Positions 5,758 through 12,956 of a DNA stretch of 22,565 nucleotides are shown here, piece after piece. Source of the stretch: Caryophanales bacterium (lineage in GTDB: Bacteria; Bacillota_I; Bacilli_A; RF39; UBA660); the NCBI GenBank assembly GCA_016291995.1, contig JAEEZV010000020.1, forward strand, positions 1 through 22,565. Reading direction: 5' to 3'. The notes under the pieces are model-generated. The model saw nothing but the letters and a program-made list of their open reading frames with translations, did no database searches and was not told the DNA's origin. Within the stretch, counting starts at the first letter, position 1; every line of letters begins with the position of its first letter. Position numbers and translations under genes: made by a program.

Positions 5758-6631
5758 TTATGTTAAGAACTTCGTTAACAAATTCTTTTATTACTATTAT
5801 ATCAGTTAGTTTATTAATGCTAAATGTTTTAGTACCGGCATTATTAATACTAGCTCCGGAATGATATACATCTTTCTTATCTAAGATAAAGTATCTATCA
5901 TGAAATGAATTATTTCTTATTACTTTTAAATTATCGTATTCACTTTTATATTTTTCTATGTCTAGATTGCTTAGTCTATCGCTATCTTTTGTAATTAAAA
6001 ATACTTTTACTTTTATTTTCCTTATTATATCTAAAACAATTTTATCCGCATAACTATCAATAATTATTAATTCATTTTTTGCTTTATTAAATATATCAAT
6101 AATCCTCGAATATGCATTATATGTTTCGCCATTATAATACACCTCATTTGTATTCTCTTTTTCTTTAAATTTATTGAATGTTTCCTCCAAGAGTTTAATT
6201 CTTGTATCATGTTCTATTATCTTAGATTCAGCATTCGATAGCCTATAACCATTATTACCAACGTAGTGTCTCATAGCCACAAAAGCATTAATTATTTCAA
6301 TACTGATATGAATTGCAACATCACTTTTTAAAATCGCACTTAGCATTGCTACCCCTTGTTCTGTAAAAGCATACGGATTTCTCCTTAATCCAATATTATC
6401 ATTTTTGGACATCACAATTTGTGATTTCCAATTTAAAAATTCTTCGTTGCTTAGTTGAAAGCAGAATTCTATTGGAAATCTTTCAACATTTCTTTTTACT
6501 TTTTGAATTAGTACTCTTGTTTCGACTTGATACAATTTTGCCAGATCTCTATCTATCATCACTTGTTTGCCTCTAAATTCATATATCATATCCTCAATTT
6601 TGACATTTTCTGTTTCTATCAATTCGTTCAT
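5741..6631 (-). CDS. ORF6N-domain protein with C-terminal PLD-like region
   Basis: 296 residues. The N-terminal ORF6N domain (about 12-125) is clear from IYEFRGKQVMIDRDLAKLYQ, RNVERFPIEFCFQL and NPYAFTEQGVAMLSAILKS; this putative DNA-binding module is common in phages and mobile elements. A short coiled-coil stretch follows (about 133-160). The C-terminal half (about 170-296) resembles phospholipase-D-like folds: IIDIFNKAKNELIIIDSYAD, then HDRYFIL (H244, D245, R246) and SGASINNAG. Classical PLD nucleases use HKD; here the lysine position differs, so catalysis is uncertain. The ATG follows AAGGAGG. It is monocistronic with a strong promoter. No other phage gene is near, so it may be a domesticated or stand-alone accessory gene. 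Confidence 0.85.
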   Translation of the reverse strand: MNELIETENVKIEDMIYEFRGKQVMIDRDLAKLYQVETRVLIQKVKRNVERFPIEFCFQLSNEEFLNWKSQIVMSKNDNIGLRRNPYAFTEQGVAMLSAILKSDVAIHISIEIINAFVAMRHYVGNNGYRLSNAESKIIEHDTRIKLLEETFNKFKEKENTNEVYYNGETYNAYSRIIDIFNKAKNELIIIDSYADKIVLDIIRKIKVKVFLITKDSDRLSNLDIEKYKSEYDNLKVIRNNSFHDRYFILDKKDVYHSGASINNAGTKTFSINKLTDIIVIKEFVNEVLNIIKSNE

Positions 6632-6652
6632 TTAGCCTCCTTGTTTTTTTAC

Positions 6653-6681
6653 ATTCTATAATATATGAAATTGGCTGTCAA
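6653..6681 (-). promoter_or_regulatory. Promoter of the ORF6N gene
   Basis: A consensus TTGACA (6676-6681), a 17-bp spacer and TAGAAT (6653-6658) lie on the minus strand, with the start codon about 22 nt beyond the -10. Confidence 0.75.
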
Positions 6682-6742
6682 GCCTTTAAAATAAAGTAAT
6701 CAGGTTGTTTCCTAATATGAAAACTATAAGTGAATTTTGATA

Positions 6743-6768
6743 TAAAAAAAGAGATATTTCTATCTCTT
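6743..6768 (-). terminator. Terminator of cysS-yugP-like operon
   Basis: The 8-bp stem AAGAGATA/TATCTCTT (6749-6756, 6761-6768) with loop TTTC has a T run on the minus strand. The stop codon (6760-6762) is inside the hairpin. The 20-nt hairpin is nearly identical to the one after apt. Confidence 0.8.
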
Positions 6769-7446
6769 ATTTCTTCCTCCCATAACCATTAAAGCCATTC
6801 TTAATATTTGTAGTAATGTTGATAAGACTGATGCAACATAAGTAAATGCTGCAGCACTTAGCATTTTTGCTGAGCCTTTTTGTTCACTAGAATCTAATAT
6901 TCCTAGTTCGTCTAATTCTATTTTACCTCTACGTGATGCATCAAATTCAACAGGTAAGGTTACTAATTGAAATAATAGCATACTTAGTAATAAGATTAAA
7001 CCAATAACCGCTAGTTTTAGAAAGCCTAAAATTAGACCAATCACTATTACAAGATAACCAATCTTCGTAGAAAAATTAACTACCGGTACTAGAGCAGATC
7101 TGATTCTCATTGGTGTGTATCCAACTTTATCTTGGATAGCATGACCACATTCATGAGCAGCAACAGATACTGATGCAATGCTGCTTCCTGAGTAGATATC
7201 AGTTGATAATCTAACTACTTTTTTAGTAGGATCATAGTGATCAGTTAAATTACCGGCAACTTCTTCTACCGCTATATTTCTAAGACCGTGTTTATCTAGT
7301 ATCATTCTAGCTACTTCAGCGCCTCTTTTACCGCTTTTAGCACGAACTCCTTTGTATTTGCTATAATTAGTGGTTATTTTAAGCTGAGCAAACGATGTAA
7401 TAGCTAAACCAAGTAATGGTAAACCATAATATAGTAATTCACTCAT
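6760..7446 (-). CDS. YugP-like membrane zinc metallopeptidase
   Basis: 228 residues of the Zn_peptidase_2 (YugP-like) family of integral-membrane neutral zinc peptidases. The zinc site HECGH is at residues 98-102 (VAAHECGHAIQD), and a likely third ligand E167 lies in LPVEFDASRR. Hydrophobic segments fall at about 3-20, 128-145, 146-165 and 200-222. The conserved lead-in is DHYDPTKKVVRLSTDIY. Its ATG overlaps the cysS stop by one base (TAATG), and its Shine-Dalgarno site GAGGTGAT lies inside the end of cysS, so translation is probably coupled. The family's natural substrate is not known to me. Confidence 0.93.
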   Translation of the reverse strand: MSELLYYGLPLLGLAITSFAQLKITTNYSKYKGVRAKSGKRGAEVARMILDKHGLRNIAVEEVAGNLTDHYDPTKKVVRLSTDIYSGSSIASVSVAAHECGHAIQDKVGYTPMRIRSALVPVVNFSTKIGYLVIVIGLILGFLKLAVIGLILLLSMLLFQLVTLPVEFDASRRGKIELDELGILDSSEQKGSAKMLSAAAFTYVASVLSTLLQILRMALMVMGGRNKR

Positions 7447-8846
7447 TATTTAATCACCTCATACGTAGTACCTTCACGGGTATCTTTTAACATTATTCCT
7501 TTTTCTAATAATTCATTACGAATACTGTCAGCTAAAGCGAAATCTTTATTCATTTTAGCTTCTTTTCTTTTTTCAATCATTTCTTTAACATAGCTATCTA
7601 ATTCATTATCAATAGTTTCTTCTTTTTTCTTTAGTAGATCTAGTGATAATACTTTATCAAATGATGATACTAATTCTTTTTTAGTTTTATCATTAAGAGT
7701 ATTATCTTTTAATAATTCATAAAGAATTGTTATAGCCATAGAAGTATTTAAATCATTATCCAAAGCTTCTTTAAATCTATTATTATATTCATTATACTTT
7801 TCTTCTTCAAAAGTACCTTCATCAGTTAGAGATAATGTTTTATTTTTTAGTTTGTTGTATTCATTAACAGCACCATCTAGAATATCATAACTGAATGTTA
7901 AGGCACTATGGTAATATGATTTTAAACATAGGTAACGGTAAGCTAATGGGTCATAACCTTTACTTTCTAATAGAGATACAGTTAGGAATTCGCCTTTACT
8001 TTTACTCATTTTACCATCTTTATCGTTTAAAAATCCAAAATGAATCCAATAATTACACCATTTATGTCCTAAATACGCTTCGCTTTGAGCTATTTCATTG
8101 GTATGATGTGGGAATATGGCATCTTCAGCGCCACAGTGAATATCTATTCTTTCACCTAAATATTTAATACTGATACCTGAACATTCAATATGCCATCCTG
8201 GGTATCCGACTCCCCAAGGACTATCCCATTTTAATTCTTGATTGTCAAACTTGGAATTAGTAAACCAAAGTCCAAAATCAAATGGATTTTTTTTAGCTGT
8301 ATCACTTTTAATATCTTCACGAACAGCAATTTCTAAATCTTCAGCATTTCTTCCAGATAATTCATAATATCCAGGAAATTTACTTGTATCAAAATAAACA
8401 TTACCTTCACTGATATAAGCATATCCGGTATCTAATAATTTAGTTATCATTTTAATATATTCATCAATATTATCAGTAGCTGGACTTACTATTTCTGGCC
8501 ACTTAATATTTAATTTTTCACAATCTTTTTTGAATGCTTCCGTATAAAATTTAGCTATTTCCATAGATGATTTGTGTTCTCTTTTGGATGCTACGGCCAT
8601 TTTATCTTCACCGGAGTCTCCATCACCTACTAAATGTCCAACATCTGTTATATTCATACATCTAATTACTTTATATCCTAAATAATTGAAACTTTTTTCT
8701 AAAATATCTTCAGAAATATATGTTCTTAAGTTACCAATATGAGCATAATGATATACAGTTGGTCCACAAGTATACATCCTTACTTCTTTTTCCTTAATTG
8801 GAATAAAATTTTCGACTCCTTTATGTAGAGTATTATATAATTTCAT
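7446..8846 (-). CDS. cysS: Cysteinyl-tRNA synthetase
   Basis: 466 residues, the normal size. This class I synthetase charges tRNA-Cys. Seen: the ATP-binding HIGN (36-39) and KMSKS (279-283) signatures, and zinc/cysteine ligands C27 (in TCGPTVY), C222 (WHIECSG), H247 and E251 (HHTNEIAQSEA). An in-frame ATG at 8856-8858 contains the GGAGG; the real start is the ATG at 8844-8846, 5 nt behind GGAGG (8852-8856). The predicted leader is about 16 nt, too short for a T-box, so this gene is not controlled by a tRNA-sensing leader as it often is in Firmicutes. It is first in an operon with the YugP-like peptidase. Confidence 0.98.
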   Translation of the reverse strand: MKLYNTLHKGVENFIPIKEKEVRMYTCGPTVYHYAHIGNLRTYISEDILEKSFNYLGYKVIRCMNITDVGHLVGDGDSGEDKMAVASKREHKSSMEIAKFYTEAFKKDCEKLNIKWPEIVSPATDNIDEYIKMITKLLDTGYAYISEGNVYFDTSKFPGYYELSGRNAEDLEIAVREDIKSDTAKKNPFDFGLWFTNSKFDNQELKWDSPWGVGYPGWHIECSGISIKYLGERIDIHCGAEDAIFPHHTNEIAQSEAYLGHKWCNYWIHFGFLNDKDGKMSKSKGEFLTVSLLESKGYDPLAYRYLCLKSYYHSALTFSYDILDGAVNEYNKLKNKTLSLTDEGTFEEEKYNEYNNRFKEALDNDLNTSMAITILYELLKDNTLNDKTKKELVSSFDKVLSLDLLKKKEETIDNELDSYVKEMIEKRKEAKMNKDFALADSIRNELLEKGIMLKDTREGTTYEVIK

Positions 8847-8868
8847 AATGGCCTCCATTCCTATACGT

Positions 8869-8897
8869 ATTATAGCATTTTATATATTTTATGTAAA
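8869..8897 (-). promoter_or_regulatory. Promoter of cysS
   Basis: TTTACA (8892-8897), 17 bp, then TATAAT (8869-8874) on the minus strand, with TGC as an extended -10. Confidence 0.75.
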
Positions 8898-8922
8898 GTT
8901 TAAATAAGTATATGCTTTTTGT

Positions 8923-8951
8923 TTGTTTCAATGACAATCATTTGATATAAT
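8923..8951 (+). promoter_or_regulatory. Promoter of gmk
   Basis: TTGTTT (8923-8928), 17 bp, then TATAAT (8946-8951), with TGA as an extended -10. The predicted leader is about 12 nt. Confidence 0.75.
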
Positions 8952-8969
8952 TAAATGGGAAGGTGGATT

Positions 8970-9524
8970 ATGAAAAAAGGAAAATTCATTGTAATATCAG
9001 GTCCTAGTGGAGTAGGAAAGGGTACTATTTGTAATATGTTATTTAATGAGCTTGATGCATGTTACTCTGTATCTAGTACAACAAGAGCTCCTAGAGAAGG
9101 GGAAGTAGATGGAGTTAATTATTTCTTTATCACTAAGGAAGAATTTGAAGAGAAGATTAAGAATGGTGAATTTTTAGAATATAATATATATAATGATAAT
9201 TATTATGGAACTGGTAAAAAGTTCGTAATGGATAAAATGAATGAGGGAATAAATGTTTTTTCAGAAATAGATGTCAATGGGGCTAGAAATATAAAGAAAA
9301 TATTTCCTGATGCCTTACTTATCTATATTGCTCCACCATCTGTCGAAGAATTAAAGTTAAGACTTATCGGTAGGGGTACTGAAGATATAGATACAATTAA
9401 TAAGAGATTAAAAATTGCCGAAGAGGAATTAAAACAGGTAGATTTCTATGACTATGTAGTTGTTAATGATGAAATAGAAAGAGCTAAGAATGAGGTTAAA
9501 GAAATAATTTTAAAGGAAATATAA
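8970..9524 (+). CDS. gmk: Guanylate kinase
   Basis: 184 residues. The enzyme phosphorylates GMP to GDP using ATP. The P-loop GPSGVGKGT (11-19) and the GMP-binding stretch STTRAPREGEVDGVNYFFI are intact, as are FLEYNIYNDNYYGT, EIDVNGARNIK and RLIGRGTEDIDTINKRL. An ATG at 8955 would place the AAGGTGG site inside the gene, so the ATG at 8970 is preferred. gmk commonly sits next to rpoZ or priA; neither is here. It is monocistronic, divergent from cysS and convergent with the small gene at 9531. Confidence 0.97.
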   Translation: MKKGKFIVISGPSGVGKGTICNMLFNELDACYSVSSTTRAPREGEVDGVNYFFITKEEFEEKIKNGEFLEYNIYNDNYYGTGKKFVMDKMNEGINVFSEIDVNGARNIKKIFPDALLIYIAPPSVEELKLRLIGRGTEDIDTINKRLKIAEEELKQVDFYDYVVVNDEIERAKNEVKEIILKEI

Positions 9525-9549
9525 AAGGCGTTAGTCATCTAACGTCTTT
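9524..9549 (+). terminator. Terminator of gmk, shared with the convergent operon
   Basis: An 11-bp stem (9524-9534/9539-9549) with loop TCAT is followed by T-rich sequence on the plus strand. The pair 9528/9545 is G-U in plus-strand RNA but C-A in minus-strand RNA, so it works best for gmk. The stop codon of the opposing gene (9531-9533) is inside it. Confidence 0.75.
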
Positions 9550-9839
9550 TCTTTTGTTTTAGGTTTTTCTTCACCATAGAGTTCTTCATATAAATCTAAG
9601 TATTCTTTTGCCGCTTTAGGATTAATTTCACTATAGTAATCACATAGTTTATGAAATAAGGCTATACATTTATCTGTTGGCCAATTTAATAACTGATCTA
9701 AATGCCATTCGATATATTCAATATTTTTGGATTTTGTTCTAATTATTTTTTCAGCCGTTGGAGATACAATGCTATAACCTAAATCGTATAACCCCTCTAA
9801 TTCTTTTGCTATTTCCTTGATATTATCCTCTAATGCCAT
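9531..9839 (-). CDS. Hypothetical protein, 102 aa
   Basis: 102 residues, acidic, predicted mostly helical, with no signal peptide or membrane segment. A conserved-looking segment is NIEYIEWHLDQLLNWPTDKC (about 39-58), and an E/K-rich tail follows. I do not recognise a family. It is the last gene of a three-gene operon: its ATG lies one base after the stop of the DUF362 gene (TAATATG) and has no clear Shine-Dalgarno site, so it is probably translated by coupling. That arrangement suggests a partner of the DUF362 or DUF853 protein, but this is inference. Confidence 0.75.
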   Translation of the reverse strand: MALEDNIKEIAKELEGLYDLGYSIVSPTAEKIIRTKSKNIEYIEWHLDQLLNWPTDKCIALFHKLCDYYSEINPKAAKEYLDLYEELYGEEKPKTKEKTLDD

Positions 9840-9840
9840 A

Positions 9841-10725
9841 TTAATCTAGTTCAATCAATTCGTATTTAGTGCTACCTAATCCTAAACTTTCAGCATATTC
9901 AGTAATATGTCTTCCTACTTGTCTATCAATTCTTTCTTTCATTTTTTCTTTCCCTGGATCAGTTGAGTTCCATATCATATCTAGGAATGCTTGATCGTTA
10001 GCAACCGGATCTAGGGAACCAATGATACCAATATCATTCATGACGGCATCCCCTTGAAGGCGATAGCAGTCACAATCAACTGATATTCTGTTCATAACGG
10101 TAATATAGACAATTGGTTTCTTTTTTTCTTCTAAATAGTCTGAGACAGCTTTAGCTGCTTCAGCCATTGATTCGATAAAATCACTTTGTTTATGGCGTGA
10201 CATCCAGCATAATGTAGGGCTTTCTGTTTTGCCACAAGAGTGGATATAAGCTTTACCATTTCTTGAAGCAATACCAATAGATTGGTTTTTAAGGTTTGCT
10301 CCAAAGCCACCCATTGCATGTCCTTTACCATGAGCAAGATTTAGAATACTATCATAATTGTCAAAGTTTTTACCAATTAAATCATACTTAAGATGTTTGC
10401 CATTATTAACTGGTATTTTTATTTCACCATCTTTATCCATGATATCGACATCTGCAATAGATGTAAATCCATGTTCTTCAGCTACTTTTATATGATCTTC
10501 ATAATTAGTTCTTTTACCAGGATATGCCGTATTACATTCAATAATTGTACCATTTAGTTTCTTTACTAATGGACCAATTAGATCGGCTTTTAGATATCCT
10601 TTAGCACCTTTTTCACCTGTCGATACTTTTATTCCAACTTTACCTGTTAAATTAACACCTAGAGCTTCATATATTTTAATTAATGATTCTGGGGTTATTT
10701 CTTTTGTAAAATATACTTTTGACAT
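9841..10725 (-). CDS. DUF362 domain protein
   Basis: 294 residues. Core DUF362 features are visible: KVGIKVSTGEKGAKGYL near the N-terminus, the glycine-rich GKGHAMGGFGANLKNQSIGI centre and a late GSLDPVANDQAFLDMI. Many family members carry a C-terminal 4Fe-4S ferredoxin domain; this one lacks it and keeps only scattered cysteines (HSCG, PTLCW, VDCDCY). The biochemical role of DUF362 proteins is not established. The ATG follows GGAGGAA. It starts 9 nt after the DUF853 gene and is followed after one base by a small gene, so the three are one operon. Confidence 0.85.
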   Translation of the reverse strand: MSKVYFTKEITPESLIKIYEALGVNLTGKVGIKVSTGEKGAKGYLKADLIGPLVKKLNGTIIECNTAYPGKRTNYEDHIKVAEEHGFTSIADVDIMDKDGEIKIPVNNGKHLKYDLIGKNFDNYDSILNLAHGKGHAMGGFGANLKNQSIGIASRNGKAYIHSCGKTESPTLCWMSRHKQSDFIESMAEAAKAVSDYLEEKKKPIVYITVMNRISVDCDCYRLQGDAVMNDIGIIGSLDPVANDQAFLDMIWNSTDPGKEKMKERIDRQVGRHITEYAESLGLGSTKYELIELD

Positions 10726-10734
10726 GTTTCCTCC

Positions 10735-12264
10735 TTATTTAAATAAATTTTTCATAATAGAATTTAAACCTTTGTTAAGTGCTTTATTAACTGTTTTATT
10801 AACAACTTTTTTACCTAATTTATAGCCAACTGAATTTTTTCTTGCTCTTTCAGCTTCTTTCTTAGCTTTCTCAGCTTCTTTTCTAGCTTTTTCATCAAGT
10901 TTTTCTTGCTCAATTCTAGCTTTTTCAGCAGCCTTTTCTTCTTCGATACGTTTCTTTTCAGCTTCTTTTTCTTCACGTTCTTTAGATAATTTTTCAAAAG
11001 CTGATTCTCTTTCTAAAACTTCTCTATATTTTGTTTCCATAACACTGTTATTTATGACAGCATCCATTTCTTCTTTTGTAATTTCACCCATATAACTTTG
11101 TGGTGGTAGTATTTTAGCTAGTTCAACAACACTTGGCATACCCTCTTCATCAACAAATGAGACAAGAGCTTCACCAGTTCCTAGTTCTAGAATAGCTTTT
11201 TCAGTATCTAGTTCCGGATTTTCTCTTAGAGTACTAGCAGCTACCTTAACTGCTTTTAATTCTTGTGGAGTATATGCTCTTAGACAGTGTTGAACTCTAT
11301 TACCTAACTGACCTAATATTTCGTTTGGAATATCAGCAGGACTTTGTGATATAAAGAAGACTGATATACCTTTAGATCTGATTAATTTAATAATTTGAGT
11401 AATTTTCTTTATTACTTCTTTACTCATTTCACTAAATATTAAATGTGCTTCATCTAAAAATAATACTGCTTTTGGCTTATCTAAATCACCAACTTCAGGC
11501 ATTCTTTCATAGAAAGATGATAATAACCAAACAAGAAGTGATGCATATAATGTTGGTTTTTTAACTAATTCACGGCATTCGATAATATTAATATATCCAC
11601 TACCAGATTCCTCTGTTATTTTCATTAAATCTTTTAGATCTAGATTTGGTTCACCAAATAATTTTGTACCGTTATCACCTTCCAAGACAGTAATCTTTCT
11701 TACTACGGTGTTGATACTTACTGGATTAATGTTTCCATATGCAACGCTTAATTCTTTGGCGTTTTCTGAAATGTCTTGAAGTAATATCTTTAAATCTTTT
11801 AAATCAATTATTTCTTGTTCTTTATCTTTAGCAATTTGGAAAGCAATATTAAGTAAGCTTTCACCCGCTTCAGATAAACCTAAAATTATTGATAATAAAG
11901 TTGGTCCCATATCAGATACAGTTAATCTTACAGGATGTCCTGATTCTCCATATACATCCCAGAATCTAATTGGGAATTTTTTTAGTTCATAATTAATCTC
12001 TTCAAGTCCTAATTTTGTTACTCTTTTTTCAATATTTTCATTCATTTCTCCGATTCTAGCGCAACCGGATAAATCACCTTTAATATCCATGACAATACTT
12101 GGAATACCAGCAGATGATAAAGTTTCAGCAATTACTTTTAATGTAACTGTTTTACCAGATCCACTAGCACCAGTAATTACGCCATGACGATTTAGCATAC
12201 CTGGATTTAGGGATATGAAATTTTCTTTGCTTTTGGCAATGATTAGTTTGTTATTAAAATACAT
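10735..12264 (-). CDS. DUF853/HerA-like ATPase with basic coiled-coil tail
   Basis: 509 residues of the DUF853 (YjgR-like) family, P-loop ATPases related to the HerA/FtsK DNA-translocase group. Walker A is TGASGSGKT (31-39). Walker B is VLFLDEAH (266-273), followed by FISQSPADIPNEILGQLGNR, a sensor-like segment, and the late signature LGTGEALVSFVDEEGMPS. Residues about 410-476 are a strongly charged E/K/R coiled coil, followed by a basic, amphipathic end (KKVVNKTVNKALNKGLNSIM). The cellular role of the family is not settled; DNA or protein-complex remodelling is plausible. The ATG follows GGAGGTA. It is first of three genes with DUF362 and a small protein. Confidence 0.9.
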   Translation of the reverse strand: MYFNNKLIIAKSKENFISLNPGMLNRHGVITGASGSGKTVTLKVIAETLSSAGIPSIVMDIKGDLSGCARIGEMNENIEKRVTKLGLEEINYELKKFPIRFWDVYGESGHPVRLTVSDMGPTLLSIILGLSEAGESLLNIAFQIAKDKEQEIIDLKDLKILLQDISENAKELSVAYGNINPVSINTVVRKITVLEGDNGTKLFGEPNLDLKDLMKITEESGSGYINIIECRELVKKPTLYASLLVWLLSSFYERMPEVGDLDKPKAVLFLDEAHLIFSEMSKEVIKKITQIIKLIRSKGISVFFISQSPADIPNEILGQLGNRVQHCLRAYTPQELKAVKVAASTLRENPELDTEKAILELGTGEALVSFVDEEGMPSVVELAKILPPQSYMGEITKEEMDAVINNSVMETKYREVLERESAFEKLSKEREEKEAEKKRIEEEKAAEKARIEQEKLDEKARKEAEKAKKEAERARKNSVGYKLGKKVVNKTVNKALNKGLNSIMKNLFK

Positions 12265-12284
12265 AAGTATACCTCCATAAATTA

Positions 12285-12313
12285 ATTATATCATATGTTT
12301 AATTTTATGTTAT
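12285..12313 (-). promoter_or_regulatory. Promoter of the DUF853 operon
   Basis: TATAAT (12285-12290) has an extended TGA and an ATAACA-like -35 (12308-12313) 17 bp away on the minus strand. It interlocks with the apt promoter on the other strand. Confidence 0.65.
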
Positions 12314-12316
12314 AAT
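12288..12316 (+). promoter_or_regulatory. Promoter of apt
   Basis: TATAAT (12311-12316) is preceded by TGT (extended -10). The -35 region (around 12288-12293) is poor. Its -10 overlaps the -35 of the divergent DUF853 promoter. Confidence 0.6.
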
Positions 12317-12341
12317 TTTTATGTAAGAATTGGAGGGTAAA

Positions 12342-12881
12342 GTGAAAATTTTAAAAAATGATTTGCACTGTGAACTTGGTATTAGGACAGAATGGGATTT
12401 TCCTACGAAGGGAATCGAATTTATTGATATTACGCCGTTGATAATTCAAAAAGATATACTTAAAAAGATTACAAATAAGTTTGCTAAGGAGTTAAAAGAT
12501 AAGGATATTGATTATATTTTAGCACCTGAAGCGAGAGGATTTTTATTTGGAGCTTGCGTTGCTACGAAATTAGGTATCGGGCTAATTCCTGTTAGAAAGA
12601 AAGGAAAACTACCGCCATCTACGGTTGAGGCTTCTTTCGATTATGAAAAAGAATATGGTAAGGATACTTTAGAGATTCCAAAACTTGTTAATGAGAGTTA
12701 TAAAGGAAAAAACTTTTATATTTTAGATGATATATATGCGACCGGTAATACACTTAAGGCAATTGAAAAAGCGGTAAAAAAGCTTGGTGGAAATGTTAAA
12801 GGTATGGGAGTAGTTTTAAATATTAAGGAATTAAACAATAATACCGATTTATTTTCAATTGTTGATGTAAATGAAACATAA
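12342..12881 (+). CDS. apt: Adenine phosphoribosyltransferase
   Basis: 179 residues, the usual length, from a GTG start behind GGAGG (a TTG at 12330 would bury that site inside the gene). It salvages adenine to AMP using PRPP. APT-specific motifs are DFPTKGIEFIDITPL (19-33), APEARGFLFGA (61-71), PVRKKGKLPPSTV (83-95) and EYGKDTLEI. The PRPP-binding loop is YILDDIYATGNT (126-137), where the family more often has ATGGT. It diverges from typical Apt in several positions, so a related purine or xanthine phosphoribosyltransferase cannot be fully excluded. No relA gene follows it. It is divergent from the DUF853 operon. Confidence 0.9.
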   Translation: MKILKNDLHCELGIRTEWDFPTKGIEFIDITPLIIQKDILKKITNKFAKELKDKDIDYILAPEARGFLFGACVATKLGIGLIPVRKKGKLPPSTVEASFDYEKEYGKDTLEIPKLVNESYKGKNFYILDDIYATGNTLKAIEKAVKKLGGNVKGMGVVLNIKELNNNTDLFSIVDVNET

Positions 12882-12905
12882 GAGATATTTATATCTCTTT
12901 TTTTT
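12880..12905 (+). terminator. Terminator of apt
   Basis: The stem AAGAGATA/TATCTCTT (12880-12887, 12892-12899) with loop TTTA is followed by a T run. The stop codon overlaps the 5' arm. The T run continues directly into the TTGACA of the next promoter. Confidence 0.85.
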
Positions 12906-12932
12906 GACAATAATAGTATTTTATATTATTAT
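12904..12932 (+). promoter_or_regulatory. Promoter of the metallophosphoesterase gene
   Basis: Consensus TTGACA (12904-12909), 17 bp, then TATTAT (12927-12932). The first T residues are shared with the apt terminator tail. Confidence 0.75.
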
Positions 12933-12956
12933 ATATACCCTGAAAAGAGGTGTAAT

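Noticed and set aside
6682..6743. Small gene or RNA between the ORF6N promoter and the YugP-like gene terminator
   Set aside because: No open frame with a ribosome-binding site and no stable hairpin was seen in these about 60 bases.
7895..8167. Plus-strand reading frame of 90 codons inside cysS
   Set aside because: It is a shadow of the conserved cysS coding sequence on the opposite strand.
8847..8868. Possible T-box leader for cysS
   Set aside because: The promoter lies only about 25 nt upstream of the start codon, leaving no room for a T-box.
10850..11000. Repetitive DNA resembling a short tandem repeat
   Set aside because: It encodes the E/K/R-rich coiled coil of the DUF853 protein; the repeats follow codon use for charged residues and are imperfect.
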